From positions 1,612,001 to 1,676,000 of the forward strand of contig JAIXWF010000013.1 in NCBI GenBank assembly GCA_027482185.1: a DNA stretch of 64,000 nucleotides, written 5' to 3'. Origin of the DNA: Opitutaceae bacterium. GTDB taxonomy: Bacteria; Verrucomicrobiota; Verrucomicrobiia; Opitutales; Opitutaceae. Shown here piece after piece: positions 33,291-42,593 of the stretch. Each line of letters opens with the position of its first letter. Within the stretch, counting starts at the first letter, position 1. The position numbers and the translations under genes were made by a program. The notes below the pieces were generated by a model. It had not been told where the DNA came from, searched no databases, and saw only the letters and a list, made by a program, of their open reading frames with translations.

Positions 33291-34811
33291 ATGAAACTAC
33301 GGTGCGGCTTGGTGCTGGGGATGCTCGTGGGCTTGGTCGCGGCGGCGGAGCCGGTGCCGCGGTTCGAAGATGCGGGGCGGCGGGCGCGGATCGAGGCGCT
33401 GCGGCTGAAGATCGAGGCGATCTACCGCGAGGCGGCGGCCCAGCACCACCTGCCGGGCGTGGTGCACGGCATCGTGCTCGACGGTGAACTCATCCACGCG
33501 GTGGCTTTCGGCACGGCGGATACCGAAACCAAGCGGCCGGTGACCCTCGCGACGCGGTTTCGCGTGGCGTCGATGTCGAAGAGTTTCACGGCGATGGCGA
33601 TTTTGCGGCTGCGGGATGCCGGCAAACTGAATCTGGCGGATCGCGTCGATCGGCACTTGCCGGAATTCAAGGCGGTGCGGCCGCCGACGGCCGATGCGCC
33701 GGTGCTGCGGATCGACCATCTGATCGCGATGTTGCCGGGCTTCCCGACGGACGATCCCTGGGGCGACCGGCAATTGGCGGTGAGCGATGCGGCACTGCGC
33801 GAATGGACGGCGCACGGGTACGCGTTTGCGACGACGCCGGGGACGAATTTCGAGTACAGCAACCTCGCCTACACCCTGCTCGGCCAGATCGTGACGCGGG
33901 TCGCGGGCGAGCCGTATCAGACTTACATTACGCGCGAGATCCTGCGGCCGCTCGGCATGAAGGACAGCGTTTACGAACCGCGCGACGTGCCGGCCGAGCA
34001 TTGGGCGCACGGCTACCGCTGGGAGGATGATCGCTGGCAGGCGGAGCCGGTACTGGGCGACGGCGCCTTCGGGGCGATGGGAGGACTGGTTTCGACGTTG
34101 CCGGATTTTGCGCGGTACGCGGCCTTCCATCTGGCGGCGTGGCCGCCGCGCGACGACGTCGACGCCGGCCCGGTGAGCCGGGCGACGGTGCGGGAGATGC
34201 ATTTGCCGCAGGGGCCGGTGCGGTTTGCGCCGGAGTTCAAAGCGTACGGCGCGACGCTGCCGGCCAACGCGAGCGCTTACGCGTACGGATTGATCTCGGT
34301 GCGCGACGCGAACGGCACGTGGTTTGTGCGGCATTCGGGCGGCCTACCCGGTTACGGCAGCCAATTCATGTTCTGCCCGGAGCTGGGGTTGGCGCTGATC
34401 TCGTTTGCGAACCGCACCTATGCCGGGATGAGCACGCTCAATATTCGCGTGCTGCAGCTGATCTTGGACGAAGCGAAATTGCCGCCGCGGCAATGGCCGG
34501 TGACGCCGGTGCTGGCGCGGCGGCTGAAGGAAGCGGCGAGTTTTGTGCAGACGGGCGCGGCCTCGGCGGAGGCGTTTGCGGAGAACGTGTTTCTCGATCG
34601 GAGCCGGGAGTCGCGGCTGGCGGAGGCGAAGGACCTGCTAGCGAAGATCGGGAATGTGACGCGGACCGAGGCACCGATTGCGGAATCGCGGCTGCGCGGC
34701 CGGATGGGGCTCGTCGGCGAGCGCGGGCGGATCGAGGTCGCCGTGTTGCTGTCGCCGGAAGCGGAGGCGCGGATTCAGGAGCTGCGGGTGGTGCGACGGG
34801 AGGAGCGCTGA
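33291..34811 (+). CDS. Exported serine hydrolase, beta-lactamase class C/penicillin-binding-protein-like family
   Basis: The 506-residue protein has a signal peptide, the SxxK motif SMSK (Ser94, Lys97), YSN in FEYSNLAY, and HSGG in the KTG position. It then carries a C-terminal domain of about 110 residues of unknown role. Class C relatives include esterases and D-aminopeptidases as well as beta-lactamases. The substrate is not known. The start at 33291 gives the signal peptide. The gene is bracketed by the GGGACC-type repeats on both sides. Confidence 0.9.
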   Translation: MKLRCGLVLGMLVGLVAAAEPVPRFEDAGRRARIEALRLKIEAIYREAAAQHHLPGVVHGIVLDGELIHAVAFGTADTETKRPVTLATRFRVASMSKSFTAMAILRLRDAGKLNLADRVDRHLPEFKAVRPPTADAPVLRIDHLIAMLPGFPTDDPWGDRQLAVSDAALREWTAHGYAFATTPGTNFEYSNLAYTLLGQIVTRVAGEPYQTYITREILRPLGMKDSVYEPRDVPAEHWAHGYRWEDDRWQAEPVLGDGAFGAMGGLVSTLPDFARYAAFHLAAWPPRDDVDAGPVSRATVREMHLPQGPVRFAPEFKAYGATLPANASAYAYGLISVRDANGTWFVRHSGGLPGYGSQFMFCPELGLALISFANRTYAGMSTLNIRVLQLILDEAKLPPRQWPVTPVLARRLKEAASFVQTGAASAEAFAENVFLDRSRESRLAEAKDLLAKIGNVTRTEAPIAESRLRGRMGLVGERGRIEVAVLLSPEAEARIQELRVVRREER

Positions 34812-34825
34812 GCGGGGCGGAAGAG

Positions 34826-34867
34826 GATGGGACCGATGGGACGGATGGGACTGATGGGACCTATGTG
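34826..34867. repeat. GATGGGAC array between convergent genes
   Basis: Units GATGGGACC, GATGGGACG, GATGGGACT and GATGGGACC run from 34826 to about 34860, ending CTATGTGG. The array fills most of the 84-bp gap between the serine hydrolase and uvrA stops. Confidence 0.75.
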
Positions 34868-34895
34868 GTAGCCGGCGGGTGTGGCGGCTGGTTTT

Positions 34896-37877
34896 TTAGG
34901 GCGCGGCGGCGCGCCAGTGGCGGAGGGCTTGGCCGGTGAGGGACTCGGCGCAGGCTTCTAGGTCGGCGCGGGGGCCGGCGAAGATCAGGTTGCCGCCGTG
35001 GCGGCCGCCGCCGGGGCCGAGGTCGACGATCCAGTCGGCGAGGTTGATGACGTCGAGGTTGTGCTCGATCACGATGACGGTGTTGCCGGCGTCGCGCAGT
35101 TTGAAGAGCAGATCCATCAGTTTCTGGATGTCGGTCCAGTGCAGGCCGGTGGTCGGTTCGTCGAGGATGTAGAGCGTCGAGCCCTGCTGGCGTTTGCTCA
35201 GTTCCAACGAGAGCTTGATGCGTTGGGCTTCGCCGCCGGAGAGCGTGGTGGCGGATTGGCCGAGCGTGAGGTAGCCGAGGCCGACGGCGTCGAGGGTCTC
35301 GAGTTTGTCGATCACGCGCGGGATGTTGCGGAAGAGACGGATGGCGTCGCGCACCGTGAGATCGAGGACATCGGCGATCGATTTGCCGTGGAAGAGGACC
35401 TCGAGCGTTTCGCGGTTGAAACGCCGGCCGCCGCAACTCGGGCACGGCGCGTAGGCGTCGGGCATGAACTGCATGTCGAGCTTGATGACGCCGTCGCCCT
35501 GGCAGCGCTCGCAACGGCCGCCGCGGACATTGAAGGAGAAGCGGCTCGCCTTGTAGCCGCGGATCTTGGCGAGCGGGACCTGGGCGTAGAGATCGCGGAG
35601 CAGCGGCAGCAGATCGACGTAGCTGGCGGGATTGGAACGCGGGCTGCGGCCGATGGGCTCCTGGTCGACCTGGACGAGGCGGTCGAAGAAATCGAGGTTC
35701 TCGATGTGGCGGTGCTGGAGCGGGAGCGAACGCGCACCGTTGAGTTTGCGGGCGGCCTGGGCGGCGAGGATGTCGTTGACGAGGGTGCTCTTGCCGGAAC
35801 CGCTGACGCCGGTAACGCAGGTGAGCAGGCCGACGGGAAACTTCGCGTCGATGCCGCGGAGATTGTGGGCGCGGGCTTCGCGGACGGTGAGCCAGGCGCC
35901 GTCGGGGGCTTTGGGCTTCGCCTCGCGGGTGACGGCGAGTTTGCGCGCGAGGTAGGCGCCGGTGCGCGAGACCTTCGCGGGCAACTTCATGCAGTCGGCG
36001 GGCGAACCTTGGAACAACAGCTGCCCGCCTTCGGTGCCGGCCTCGGGGCCGAGCTCGATGAGTTCGTCGGCGAGGCGGAGCGTGTCCTCGTCGTGCTCGA
36101 CGACGACGACCGTGTTGCCGCGGTCGCGGAGGGCGACGATGGTCTCGAGGAGCTTGCGGTTGTCGTGCGGGTGCAGGCCGATGCTCGGTTCGTCGAGGAC
36201 GTAGATCACGCCGATGAGGCCCATGCCGAGTTGGGTGGCGAGACGCACGCGCTGGGCTTCGCCGCCGGACAAGGTGCCGTAGTCGCGCTCGAGGGTCAGG
36301 TAGCCGAGGCCGGTCTCGAGGAGGAAATGCAGCCGCTGTTCGATGCCGGTGACGACATCGCGGATGGCGTCGTTGCCCGCGTGAAGCTCGGCCAGGCCGC
36401 GCGCGAAGGCATGGGCCTCGGCGATGTCCATGGCCATGAAGGCGGGAAATGATATGGGGGAACCCGGAGTGCGGAGACCGGAGACCGGAGTGTCTGAACC
36501 GGAGGGCGAAGACCGGAGACCGGAATCCGGAATGTTCGCGCCGGCTGTTTCCGGTTTCCGGTTTCCGAATTCCGGTTTTCCAATCCCGACCGCTCCGCTC
36601 CGCGCGTTGAGCCGGTGGCCGTGGCATTCCGGGCAGGGGCCGCTGACCATGAAGGTCGAGAGGCGGGCGCGGAAGCCGTCGCTGTCGGTGTGGCGGAAAC
36701 TCTCCTCGAGGTCGGCGATGATGCCGGGGAAGGTCGCCGCCTTGGCCTCGCGCATGCGGCGCAGCTTGAACGCGAACTGCCGCTCGCCGGCGCCGAAGAG
36801 CAGGTGCTGCCGCGTTTTCTCGGGGAGGTCCTGCCACGGGACGTCGGCGTCGAAGGGCAATTGCTCAGCGAGCTGCTTCAGCAGCGCGTTGTGCTTGATG
36901 ATGAGATTTTTCCCGCCGATGCGCCAGGGCTTGATCGCGCCTTCGCGGACGGATTTGGCCGGGTCGGCGACGATCAACTCGGGGACAAACTTCAGTTTCC
37001 GCCCGAGGCCCTCGCAGGTCGGGCAGGCGCCGTCGCGGTGGTTGAACGAAAAATGCTTCGGCGTGAGTTTCTCGAACACGTCGCCGCAAAGTTCGCAGGC
37101 GCGGGCTTGGCTCAGCGGCAATTCGCGCCAGGGGGCGTCGGCGGATTTCTGGGCGAGCACGATCGCGCGGTCCTTGCCTTCGCGAAAAGCCAACTCGAGG
37201 GAATCGGCCAGGCGGCTGCGTTGTTCGGCATTGGCCACGAGGCGGTCGATCACGAGATCGACGGCGAGTTCGCGGGTGCCGGCGCCGGTGGGGATGAGTT
37301 TCGGGTCGTCGAGGGTCCTGATCTCGCCGTCGATGCGCACGCGCTGGAAACCGCGTTGGCGCAGCCGGGGCAATTCGTCGCGGAGTACCGAGGGCTTCGC
37401 CTTCAGGCCGGGAGCGAGCAGCATCAGGCGTTCGCCCGGGCAGACGGCGAGGACGTGGGCGACGTTGTCGTCGAGAGAGCGTTGCAGGACGCGGCCGCCG
37501 TCCTTGGGACACGTTTGTTCGCCGAGGAGGGCCCAGAGTAATTGCGCGTAGTCGGCGATCTCGGTGGCCGTGGCGATGGTGCTGCGGGGGCCGCCGGCGC
37601 CGGTGCGCTGCTCGATGGCGAGCACGGGCGACAGGCCGTGGATGAAATCGACATCGGGCCGCTTGAGCTGGTCGAGGATCTGGCGGGCCTGCGTGCTGAG
37701 CGACTCGATGTACTTGCGGTAGCCCTCGGCGTAGAGGGTGTCGAAGGCGAGCGACGATTTGCCGGAGCCGCTGGGGCCGGTGACGACGATGAGTTTGCCG
37801 CGGGGCAGCCGGAGCTCGAGGTTCTTCAGGTTGTGCTCCCGGGCGCCCTTGATGTGGATGTGCGTCGCGGCCTGCAT
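34896..37877 (-). CDS. uvrA: Excinuclease ABC subunit A with an in-frame repeat insertion
   Basis: UvrA recognises bulky DNA lesions in nucleotide excision repair. The 993-residue protein has two ABC modules: Walker [10 protein letters not shown] near the N-terminus and GVSGSGKST in the second half, LSGGEAQR signatures, and zinc-binding Cys pairs ([29 protein letters not shown]). The start at 37877 matches the family N-terminus. About residues 428-473 (36455-36597) are not normal UvrA sequence but translate a low-complexity array with GGAAACC units on one side and CCGGTCT units on the other. The flanks [13 protein letters not shown] and FPAFMAMDI are normal. The reading frame is intact, so the protein may still fold. 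Confidence 0.95.
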   Translation of the reverse strand: MQAATHIHIKGAREHNLKNLELRLPRGKLIVVTGPSGSGKSSLAFDTLYAEGYRKYIESLSTQARQILDQLKRPDVDFIHGLSPVLAIEQRTGAGGPRSTIATATEIADYAQLLWALLGEQTCPKDGGRVLQRSLDDNVAHVLAVCPGERLMLLAPGLKAKPSVLRDELPRLRQRGFQRVRIDGEIRTLDDPKLIPTGAGTRELAVDLVIDRLVANAEQRSRLADSLELAFREGKDRAIVLAQKSADAPWRELPLSQARACELCGDVFEKLTPKHFSFNHRDGACPTCEGLGRKLKFVPELIVADPAKSVREGAIKPWRIGGKNLIIKHNALLKQLAEQLPFDADVPWQDLPEKTRQHLLFGAGERQFAFKLRRMREAKAATFPGIIADLEESFRHTDSDGFRARLSTFMVSGPCPECHGHRLNARSGAVGIGKPEFGNRKPETAGANIPDSGLRSSPSGSDTPVSGLRTPGSPISFPAFMAMDIAEAHAFARGLAELHAGNDAIRDVVTGIEQRLHFLLETGLGYLTLERDYGTLSGGEAQRVRLATQLGMGLIGVIYVLDEPSIGLHPHDNRKLLETIVALRDRGNTVVVVEHDEDTLRLADELIELGPEAGTEGGQLLFQGSPADCMKLPAKVSRTGAYLARKLAVTREAKPKAPDGAWLTVREARAHNLRGIDAKFPVGLLTCVTGVSGSGKSTLVNDILAAQAARKLNGARSLPLQHRHIENLDFFDRLVQVDQEPIGRSPRSNPASYVDLLPLLRDLYAQVPLAKIRGYKASRFSFNVRGGRCERCQGDGVIKLDMQFMPDAYAPCPSCGGRRFNRETLEVLFHGKSIADVLDLTVRDAIRLFRNIPRVIDKLETLDAVGLGYLTLGQSATTLSGGEAQRIKLSLELSKRQQGSTLYILDEPTTGLHWTDIQKLMDLLFKLRDAGNTVIVIEHNLDVINLADWIVDLGPGGGRHGGNLIFAGPRADLEACAESLTGQALRHWRAAAP
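36463..36582. repeat. Opposed-arm GGAGACC/GGTTTCC array inside uvrA
   Basis: The left arm (36463-36530) repeats GGAGACCGGAGACCGGAG and the right arm (36548-36582) repeats TTTCCGGTTTCCGG in the opposite sense, around a 17-base spacer. The whole block lies within the uvrA reading frame without a stop. Confidence 0.85.
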
Positions 37878-38080
37878 GGTGGACCGGCACCGTTGCGCAA
37901 ATCGCCGCCGCGTCAAAGCCGGAGCAGTCGCGAAACGCTTGCGCTGTCGTATCTTCGCACTTGCGACAGGGGGCCGCCCGCTCTTTGTGTGCGTTTGGAC
38001 ATATCCCCGCTGCGGTCGGACCGAACCCCCTGCCCTTTGCCCCGGACCGATCCGTGTGCGGAGTTTTTTCCAAAACCCTC

Positions 38081-40051
38081 ATGAACGACACCCAGCTGTT
38101 TCGCGGATTCACGCGGCCCGTGCGCGCGGCTCTCCTCGCCGGACTTTGCGCCGGCGCGGCCGGCCCCCTGGCGGCCTTCCAGTTCGAACTCGGCGAAGTC
38201 AAAGGCAGCTTTGACTCGACTCTCTCGATCGGCGGGCTCTACCGGTTGAAGAATCCGGACCCCTCCTATTACGGCACCACCACGTCGTTCAACGGCGTGC
38301 TCGGCCGCCAGAACTCGGTCAACACCGACGACGGCAACGTCAATTACGGCAAGGGCTGGGTCTCCCAGGTCGTCAAAGGCAACCACGACCTCGAATTGAA
38401 GTTCGGGCAAAACTACGGCGCGTTGGTCCGCGGGTATTGGTTCAAGGACCTCAAGGCCGACGAGACCCGCCGCACGCTCCTTTCCGATCAGGCCGAGGAC
38501 CGCGTCGTCAAGGGCGCCGAGCTCCTCGACATGTACGCCCGCGGCAAATTCACCGTCGCCGGCACGATGCCCCTCGACCTGCGCATCGGCCGCCAGGTGC
38601 TGAGCCTCGGCGAAAGCACGTTCATCCCGAACGGCATCAACGTCGTGAACTCCGCGGACCTCTCCAAGCTCCGCGTGCCCGGTTCCGAACTCAAGGAGGC
38701 GCTCCTGCCCGTCAACATGGTCAAGGCGTCGCTCGGCGTGACGCAGAACCTGACGATCGAGCCGTTCTGGTTGCTCGAATTCCGCCGCAACGAACTCGAG
38801 CCCGCCGGCACCTATTTCTCGACGAACGACTTCGCCACCCGCGGCGGCCGCACGGTCTGGCTCGGCTTCGGCACCGTCGCCGACCAAGGCAGCACGCTCG
38901 GCGGCATCGCCCGCGCGAACGACCGCGACGCCAACAACTACAACCAGTACGGCGTCGCCGCCCGCTGGCTCGCTCCGAATCTCAACAACACGGAATTCGG
39001 TTTCTACTACGCCAAGTACAACAGCCGCTCCCCGGTGATCAGCGCGCGCACGCCGCTCGGCCCGATCAACACCGACCTCACCGGCCCGCTCACCGCCGCC
39101 TTCATCCGCGGCGGCGTGCCCGCCGCGGCCGCCGGTCCGCAGGCCGCCGCGATCTTCCAGATGATCGTGAAGTCGCAACTCGCCCCCGCGACGCTCACGC
39201 CGGTCGAGGTCGCCACGCTCCAGAGCGCCTCCGTCCAGGCCGCCATCGCCGGCGCCCGCCAGATCGCGTTGCTCACCGCCGCCGCCAGCGGCCGCTACTT
39301 CACCGAGTACGTCGAGGACCTCACGATGGGCGGCATCAGTTTCAACACCTCCCTCGGCAACACCGGCATCTCCTGGCAGGGCGAAGTTTCGCTCAAGAAC
39401 GACGTCCCGCTGCAGGTCGACGACGTCGAGATCCTCTTCGCCACCCTCTCCGCCCTCGCCCCGAATTTCGGCCAGGCCAACCAGATCGGCAGCTTCCTCG
39501 GCCAATACAACCGCGAGATCAGCGGCTACCGCCGCCACCGCGTCTGGACCGCGCAGAGCACGCTGACCAAGGTCTTCGGCCCCACGCTCGGTTCGCAGCA
39601 ACTCACGCTCCTCGGCGAGGTCGGCGGCGTCTGGGCCAATCTGCCCGACAAGAACACGCTGCGCTACGACGGCACCGCGACGTTCTCCTCCGCCTCGGCC
39701 GCCGCGATGGCGCTGGCCGGCTCGCCGACGATTCCCGCGACGCCCTCGCAGGCCTTCGCCGACAATTTCTCCTGGGGCTACCAGATCCTCGCGCGCCTCG
39801 ACTACAACAACCTCTTCCCGAACGTGAACGTGCAGCCCACGGTCGCGTTCACGCACGATGTCGGCGGCAACACGCCCCTGCCCCTCGGCAACTACATCCG
39901 CGACCGCAAGAGCATCAACGTCGCCGTCGAATTCACCTACCGCAACGCCTGGTCCCTCGAATTGCGCTACGTGAACTTCTTCGCCGCCGGCCGCTACAAC
40001 CTCCTCTCCGACCGCGACTACGTCGCGACCACGGTGAAGTATTCGTTCTGA
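38081..40051 (+). CDS. DUF1302 outer-membrane beta-barrel protein, envelope module
   Basis: The 656-residue protein has a signal peptide and an N-terminal [17 protein letters not shown] segment, typical of DUF1302 proteins, and ends in aromatic YSF like a barrel. An Ala-rich insert of about 70 residues lies in the middle (around [11 protein letters not shown]). DUF1302 proteins are predicted outer-membrane channels usually encoded next to DUF1329 proteins. Here the DUF1329 gene follows after 50 bp. The start at 38081 opens the signal peptide. It is divergent from uvrA across 203 bp. Confidence 0.85.
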   Translation: MNDTQLFRGFTRPVRAALLAGLCAGAAGPLAAFQFELGEVKGSFDSTLSIGGLYRLKNPDPSYYGTTTSFNGVLGRQNSVNTDDGNVNYGKGWVSQVVKGNHDLELKFGQNYGALVRGYWFKDLKADETRRTLLSDQAEDRVVKGAELLDMYARGKFTVAGTMPLDLRIGRQVLSLGESTFIPNGINVVNSADLSKLRVPGSELKEALLPVNMVKASLGVTQNLTIEPFWLLEFRRNELEPAGTYFSTNDFATRGGRTVWLGFGTVADQGSTLGGIARANDRDANNYNQYGVAARWLAPNLNNTEFGFYYAKYNSRSPVISARTPLGPINTDLTGPLTAAFIRGGVPAAAAGPQAAAIFQMIVKSQLAPATLTPVEVATLQSASVQAAIAGARQIALLTAAASGRYFTEYVEDLTMGGISFNTSLGNTGISWQGEVSLKNDVPLQVDDVEILFATLSALAPNFGQANQIGSFLGQYNREISGYRRHRVWTAQSTLTKVFGPTLGSQQLTLLGEVGGVWANLPDKNTLRYDGTATFSSASAAAMALAGSPTIPATPSQAFADNFSWGYQILARLDYNNLFPNVNVQPTVAFTHDVGGNTPLPLGNYIRDRKSINVAVEFTYRNAWSLELRYVNFFAAGRYNLLSDRDYVATTVKYSF

Positions 40052-40101
40052 GTCATTGCCGGGCGTTCCCCCGCCCGGTCCAACCCCTTTTTCCGAACGT
40101 C

Positions 40102-41466
40102 ATGAATTCCCTTTTCCGCCCCTGCGCCCTCGCCGCCGCGTTCACCGCGGTCCTCGCGTCCGGCCACGCCGCCGTCTCCGATGCCGAAGCCGCGAAGCTC
40201 GGCAAAGAACTCACTCCGCTCGGCGGCCAGATGGCCGGCAACGCCGACGGCTCAATCCCGGCTTGGACCGGCGGCATCACGACGCCGCCCGCCGGCTACA
40301 AGCCCGGCCAGCATCACCCCGATCCCTTCGCCGCCGACCAGCCGCTTTACACCGTCACCGGCGCCAACGCCGCGCAGTATGCGGGCAAACTCACCGCCGG
40401 CCAGGAGGCGACGCTCAAGGCGTATCCGTCCTACAAACTCACGGTCTATCCGACGCGCCGCAGCGCCTCGAACCCGCAGCGCGTGTACGACGCCACCAAG
40501 GCCAACGCCACCGCGGCCAAACTCGTTGCCAACGGCAACGGCATCAGCGGCGCCGTCGTCGGCGTGCCCTTCCCCATCCCGCAGAGCGGCCTCGAGGTCG
40601 TCTGGAATTCGCTCACGCGCTTCCGCGGCGTCGCGGCCTCGCGTTTCATCGACCAGGCCGCCGTCGAGCGCGGCGGCGGTTACCAGATGGTGAAGTTCGA
40701 CGACGAATTTCTCTTCAACTACACGCGGCCCGACATCACCGCGAAGGAATTGGAAGAGAGCAACACGCTCATCTTCTTCAAACAGGCCGTGACCGCCCCG
40801 GCCCGCCTCGCCGGCACCATCTTGCTCGCGCAGGAAACGATGGACCAGGTCAAGGAACCGCGCCGCGCCTGGGTCTACAACGCCGGCCGCCGCCGCGTCA
40901 CCCGCGCCCCCAACGTCGCCTACGACAATCCCGGCACCGCCGCCGACGGCCAGCGCACGAGCGACCAATTCGACATGTTCAACGGCGCGCCCGACCGCTA
41001 CGAGTGGTCCATCGTCGGCAAGAAAGAGATGATCGTGCCGTACAACGCCTACCGCCTCCACAGCGACAAGGTGAAGCATGCCGACATCCTCAAGCCGCTG
41101 CACCCGAACCCCGACCTCGCCCGCTACGAACTGCACCGCGTCTGGGTGATCGAGGCCAAGTTGAAGCCCGGCACCTCGCACCTCTATTCGCGCCGCACCT
41201 TCTACATCGACGAGGACAGCTGGCAGATCCTTGCCGCCGACCAATACGACGGCCGCGGCCAGATCTGGCGCGTGTCCGAGGCCCATTGCATCAACTATTA
41301 CGATGCGCAGACCTTCTGGAGCACGCTCGAGGTCCACCTCGACCTGCAGAACGGCCGCTACCTCGCCATCGGCCTCGATAACGAGAACAAGATGTACGAC
41401 TTCACCCTGAAGCGCACCCCGGCCGACTACACGCCCGACTCCCTGCGGCGCGACGGCCTGCGTTGA
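40102..41466 (+). CDS. DUF1329 periplasmic LolA-like protein, envelope module
   Basis: The 454-residue protein has a signal peptide and matches the DUF1329 family: GKELTPLGGQMAGN near the N-terminus, then PAWTGGI, and the C-terminal DSWQILAADQYDGRGQIWRV. DUF1329 has a LolA/LolB-like half-barrel fold that can bind lipids. This is established for the family by structure prediction, and the cargo is unknown. It sits between the DUF1302 barrel and the propeller/RND genes, as in other bacteria with this module. A GTTGAGAG array follows the stop. Confidence 0.85.
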   Translation: MNSLFRPCALAAAFTAVLASGHAAVSDAEAAKLGKELTPLGGQMAGNADGSIPAWTGGITTPPAGYKPGQHHPDPFAADQPLYTVTGANAAQYAGKLTAGQEATLKAYPSYKLTVYPTRRSASNPQRVYDATKANATAAKLVANGNGISGAVVGVPFPIPQSGLEVVWNSLTRFRGVAASRFIDQAAVERGGGYQMVKFDDEFLFNYTRPDITAKELEESNTLIFFKQAVTAPARLAGTILLAQETMDQVKEPRRAWVYNAGRRRVTRAPNVAYDNPGTAADGQRTSDQFDMFNGAPDRYEWSIVGKKEMIVPYNAYRLHSDKVKHADILKPLHPNPDLARYELHRVWVIEAKLKPGTSHLYSRRTFYIDEDSWQILAADQYDGRGQIWRVSEAHCINYYDAQTFWSTLEVHLDLQNGRYLAIGLDNENKMYDFTLKRTPADYTPDSLRRDGLR

Positions 41467-41476
41467 GGCGGGAGCG

Positions 41477-41518
41477 CCGGAGTTGAGAGAAACGAGTTGA
41501 GCGTTGAGTGATCGAGCC
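41477..41518. repeat. GTTGAGAG array after the DUF1329 gene
   Basis: Units GAGTTGAGAGAAACGAGTTGAGCGTTGAGTG follow a short GGCG..CGCC hairpin 1-12 bases after the stop codon. It lies inside the presumed operon. Confidence 0.65.
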
Positions 41519-41605
41519 AACGAAACCCATGCGTCGCTGCCCCGATAGCCGCCAGGCGCGCGGTTTCCGTTTCGAAGCCAACGCCGCTTCACGGCGCCGG
41601 TCGGC

Positions 41606-42583
41606 ATGACTTGGATGCAACGCATCGGGCGGGCGATCAGCCCGCCCCTTTTTGTCCTCGTCGCGGCCGCCTCCCTGCGCGCCGCGCCGCCGCCGAAGGT
41701 GCTCGTGCTCGACGCCGCCCTCGCGGCCGACAACACCGTCGTCGCCGTCGGCGAACGCGGACTCGTGCTGCGTTCCTCCGACCACGCGCAATCCTGGACC
41801 ACGGCACCCTCCGGCGTCGGCGCCGCACTCACCGCCGTGGCCTTCGCCCCCGGCGCCGACCGGCGCACGGGCTGGGCCGTCGGCCACGAGGGCGTCGTGC
41901 TTGCGACGACCGACGCCGGCGCGACCTGGCGGCGGCAATTTCCCGAGGGCGGCGACGCGGATTCCTTCCTCGATGTCATCGCGCTCGACGCGAAGCGCGT
42001 CCTCGCCGTCGGCGCCTACGGACTCTTCGCCGCGAGCAGCGACGGCGGCGCCACCTGGCAGCGCCGCAAGATCCGCGACGACGACTACCATTTCAACCGC
42101 GTCACCCGCGGCCCGGCCGGCACGCTCTACCTTGCCGGCGAGCGCGGCACCTTGCTCAAGTCGGCCGACGACGGCGCCACGTGGCAGCCGATCCCCGCGC
42201 CGTACGAAGGTTCGTTCTACGGCATTCTGCCGCTCGACCGGCGCACCTTGCTGGCCCACGGCCTGCGCGGACATGTCTTCCGGTCCGCGGACGACGGCGC
42301 CACCTGGCGGCGGGTGGAGGTCGAGGCCCCGGTCCTGCTCGCGACCGCGCTGCGGCTGAAGAGCAATTTCATTCTGGTCGGCGGCCACGCCCGCGCGCTT
42401 TGGCTGAGCCGCGACTACGGCGTCGGTTTCAAGCCGGTCCCCGCCGCGCCGACGACCGCCGTGGCCGAGTATCTGGAACTTGGGGACGGCGCCGTGCTCG
42501 CTGTCGGCGAGGCCGGCGTGCAACGCCTCGAACTTTCGACGTTGGTGCCCGAAGCCGCGGCCGCGCCGGCGGCGCCGCGCTGA
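41606..42583 (+). CDS. YCF48-like beta-propeller protein, envelope module
   Basis: The 325-residue protein has a signal peptide and repeated propeller blades with D-x-G-x-T-W Asp-box-like turns (TTDAGATW, SSDGGATW, SADDGATW twice). It belongs to the YCF48/HCF136-like family first known from photosystem II assembly, but here it accompanies an RND exporter and is likely a periplasmic accessory protein. The start is 10 bp-linked to the next gene: its stop lies 10 bp before the RND start. Confidence 0.85.
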   Translation: MTWMQRIGRAISPPLFVLVAAASLRAAPPPKVLVLDAALAADNTVVAVGERGLVLRSSDHAQSWTTAPSGVGAALTAVAFAPGADRRTGWAVGHEGVVLATTDAGATWRRQFPEGGDADSFLDVIALDAKRVLAVGAYGLFAASSDGGATWQRRKIRDDDYHFNRVTRGPAGTLYLAGERGTLLKSADDGATWQPIPAPYEGSFYGILPLDRRTLLAHGLRGHVFRSADDGATWRRVEVEAPVLLATALRLKSNFILVGGHARALWLSRDYGVGFKPVPAAPTTAVAEYLELGDGAVLAVGEAGVQRLELSTLVPEAAAAPAAPR

Positions 42584-42593
42584 TTCTTTGCCC

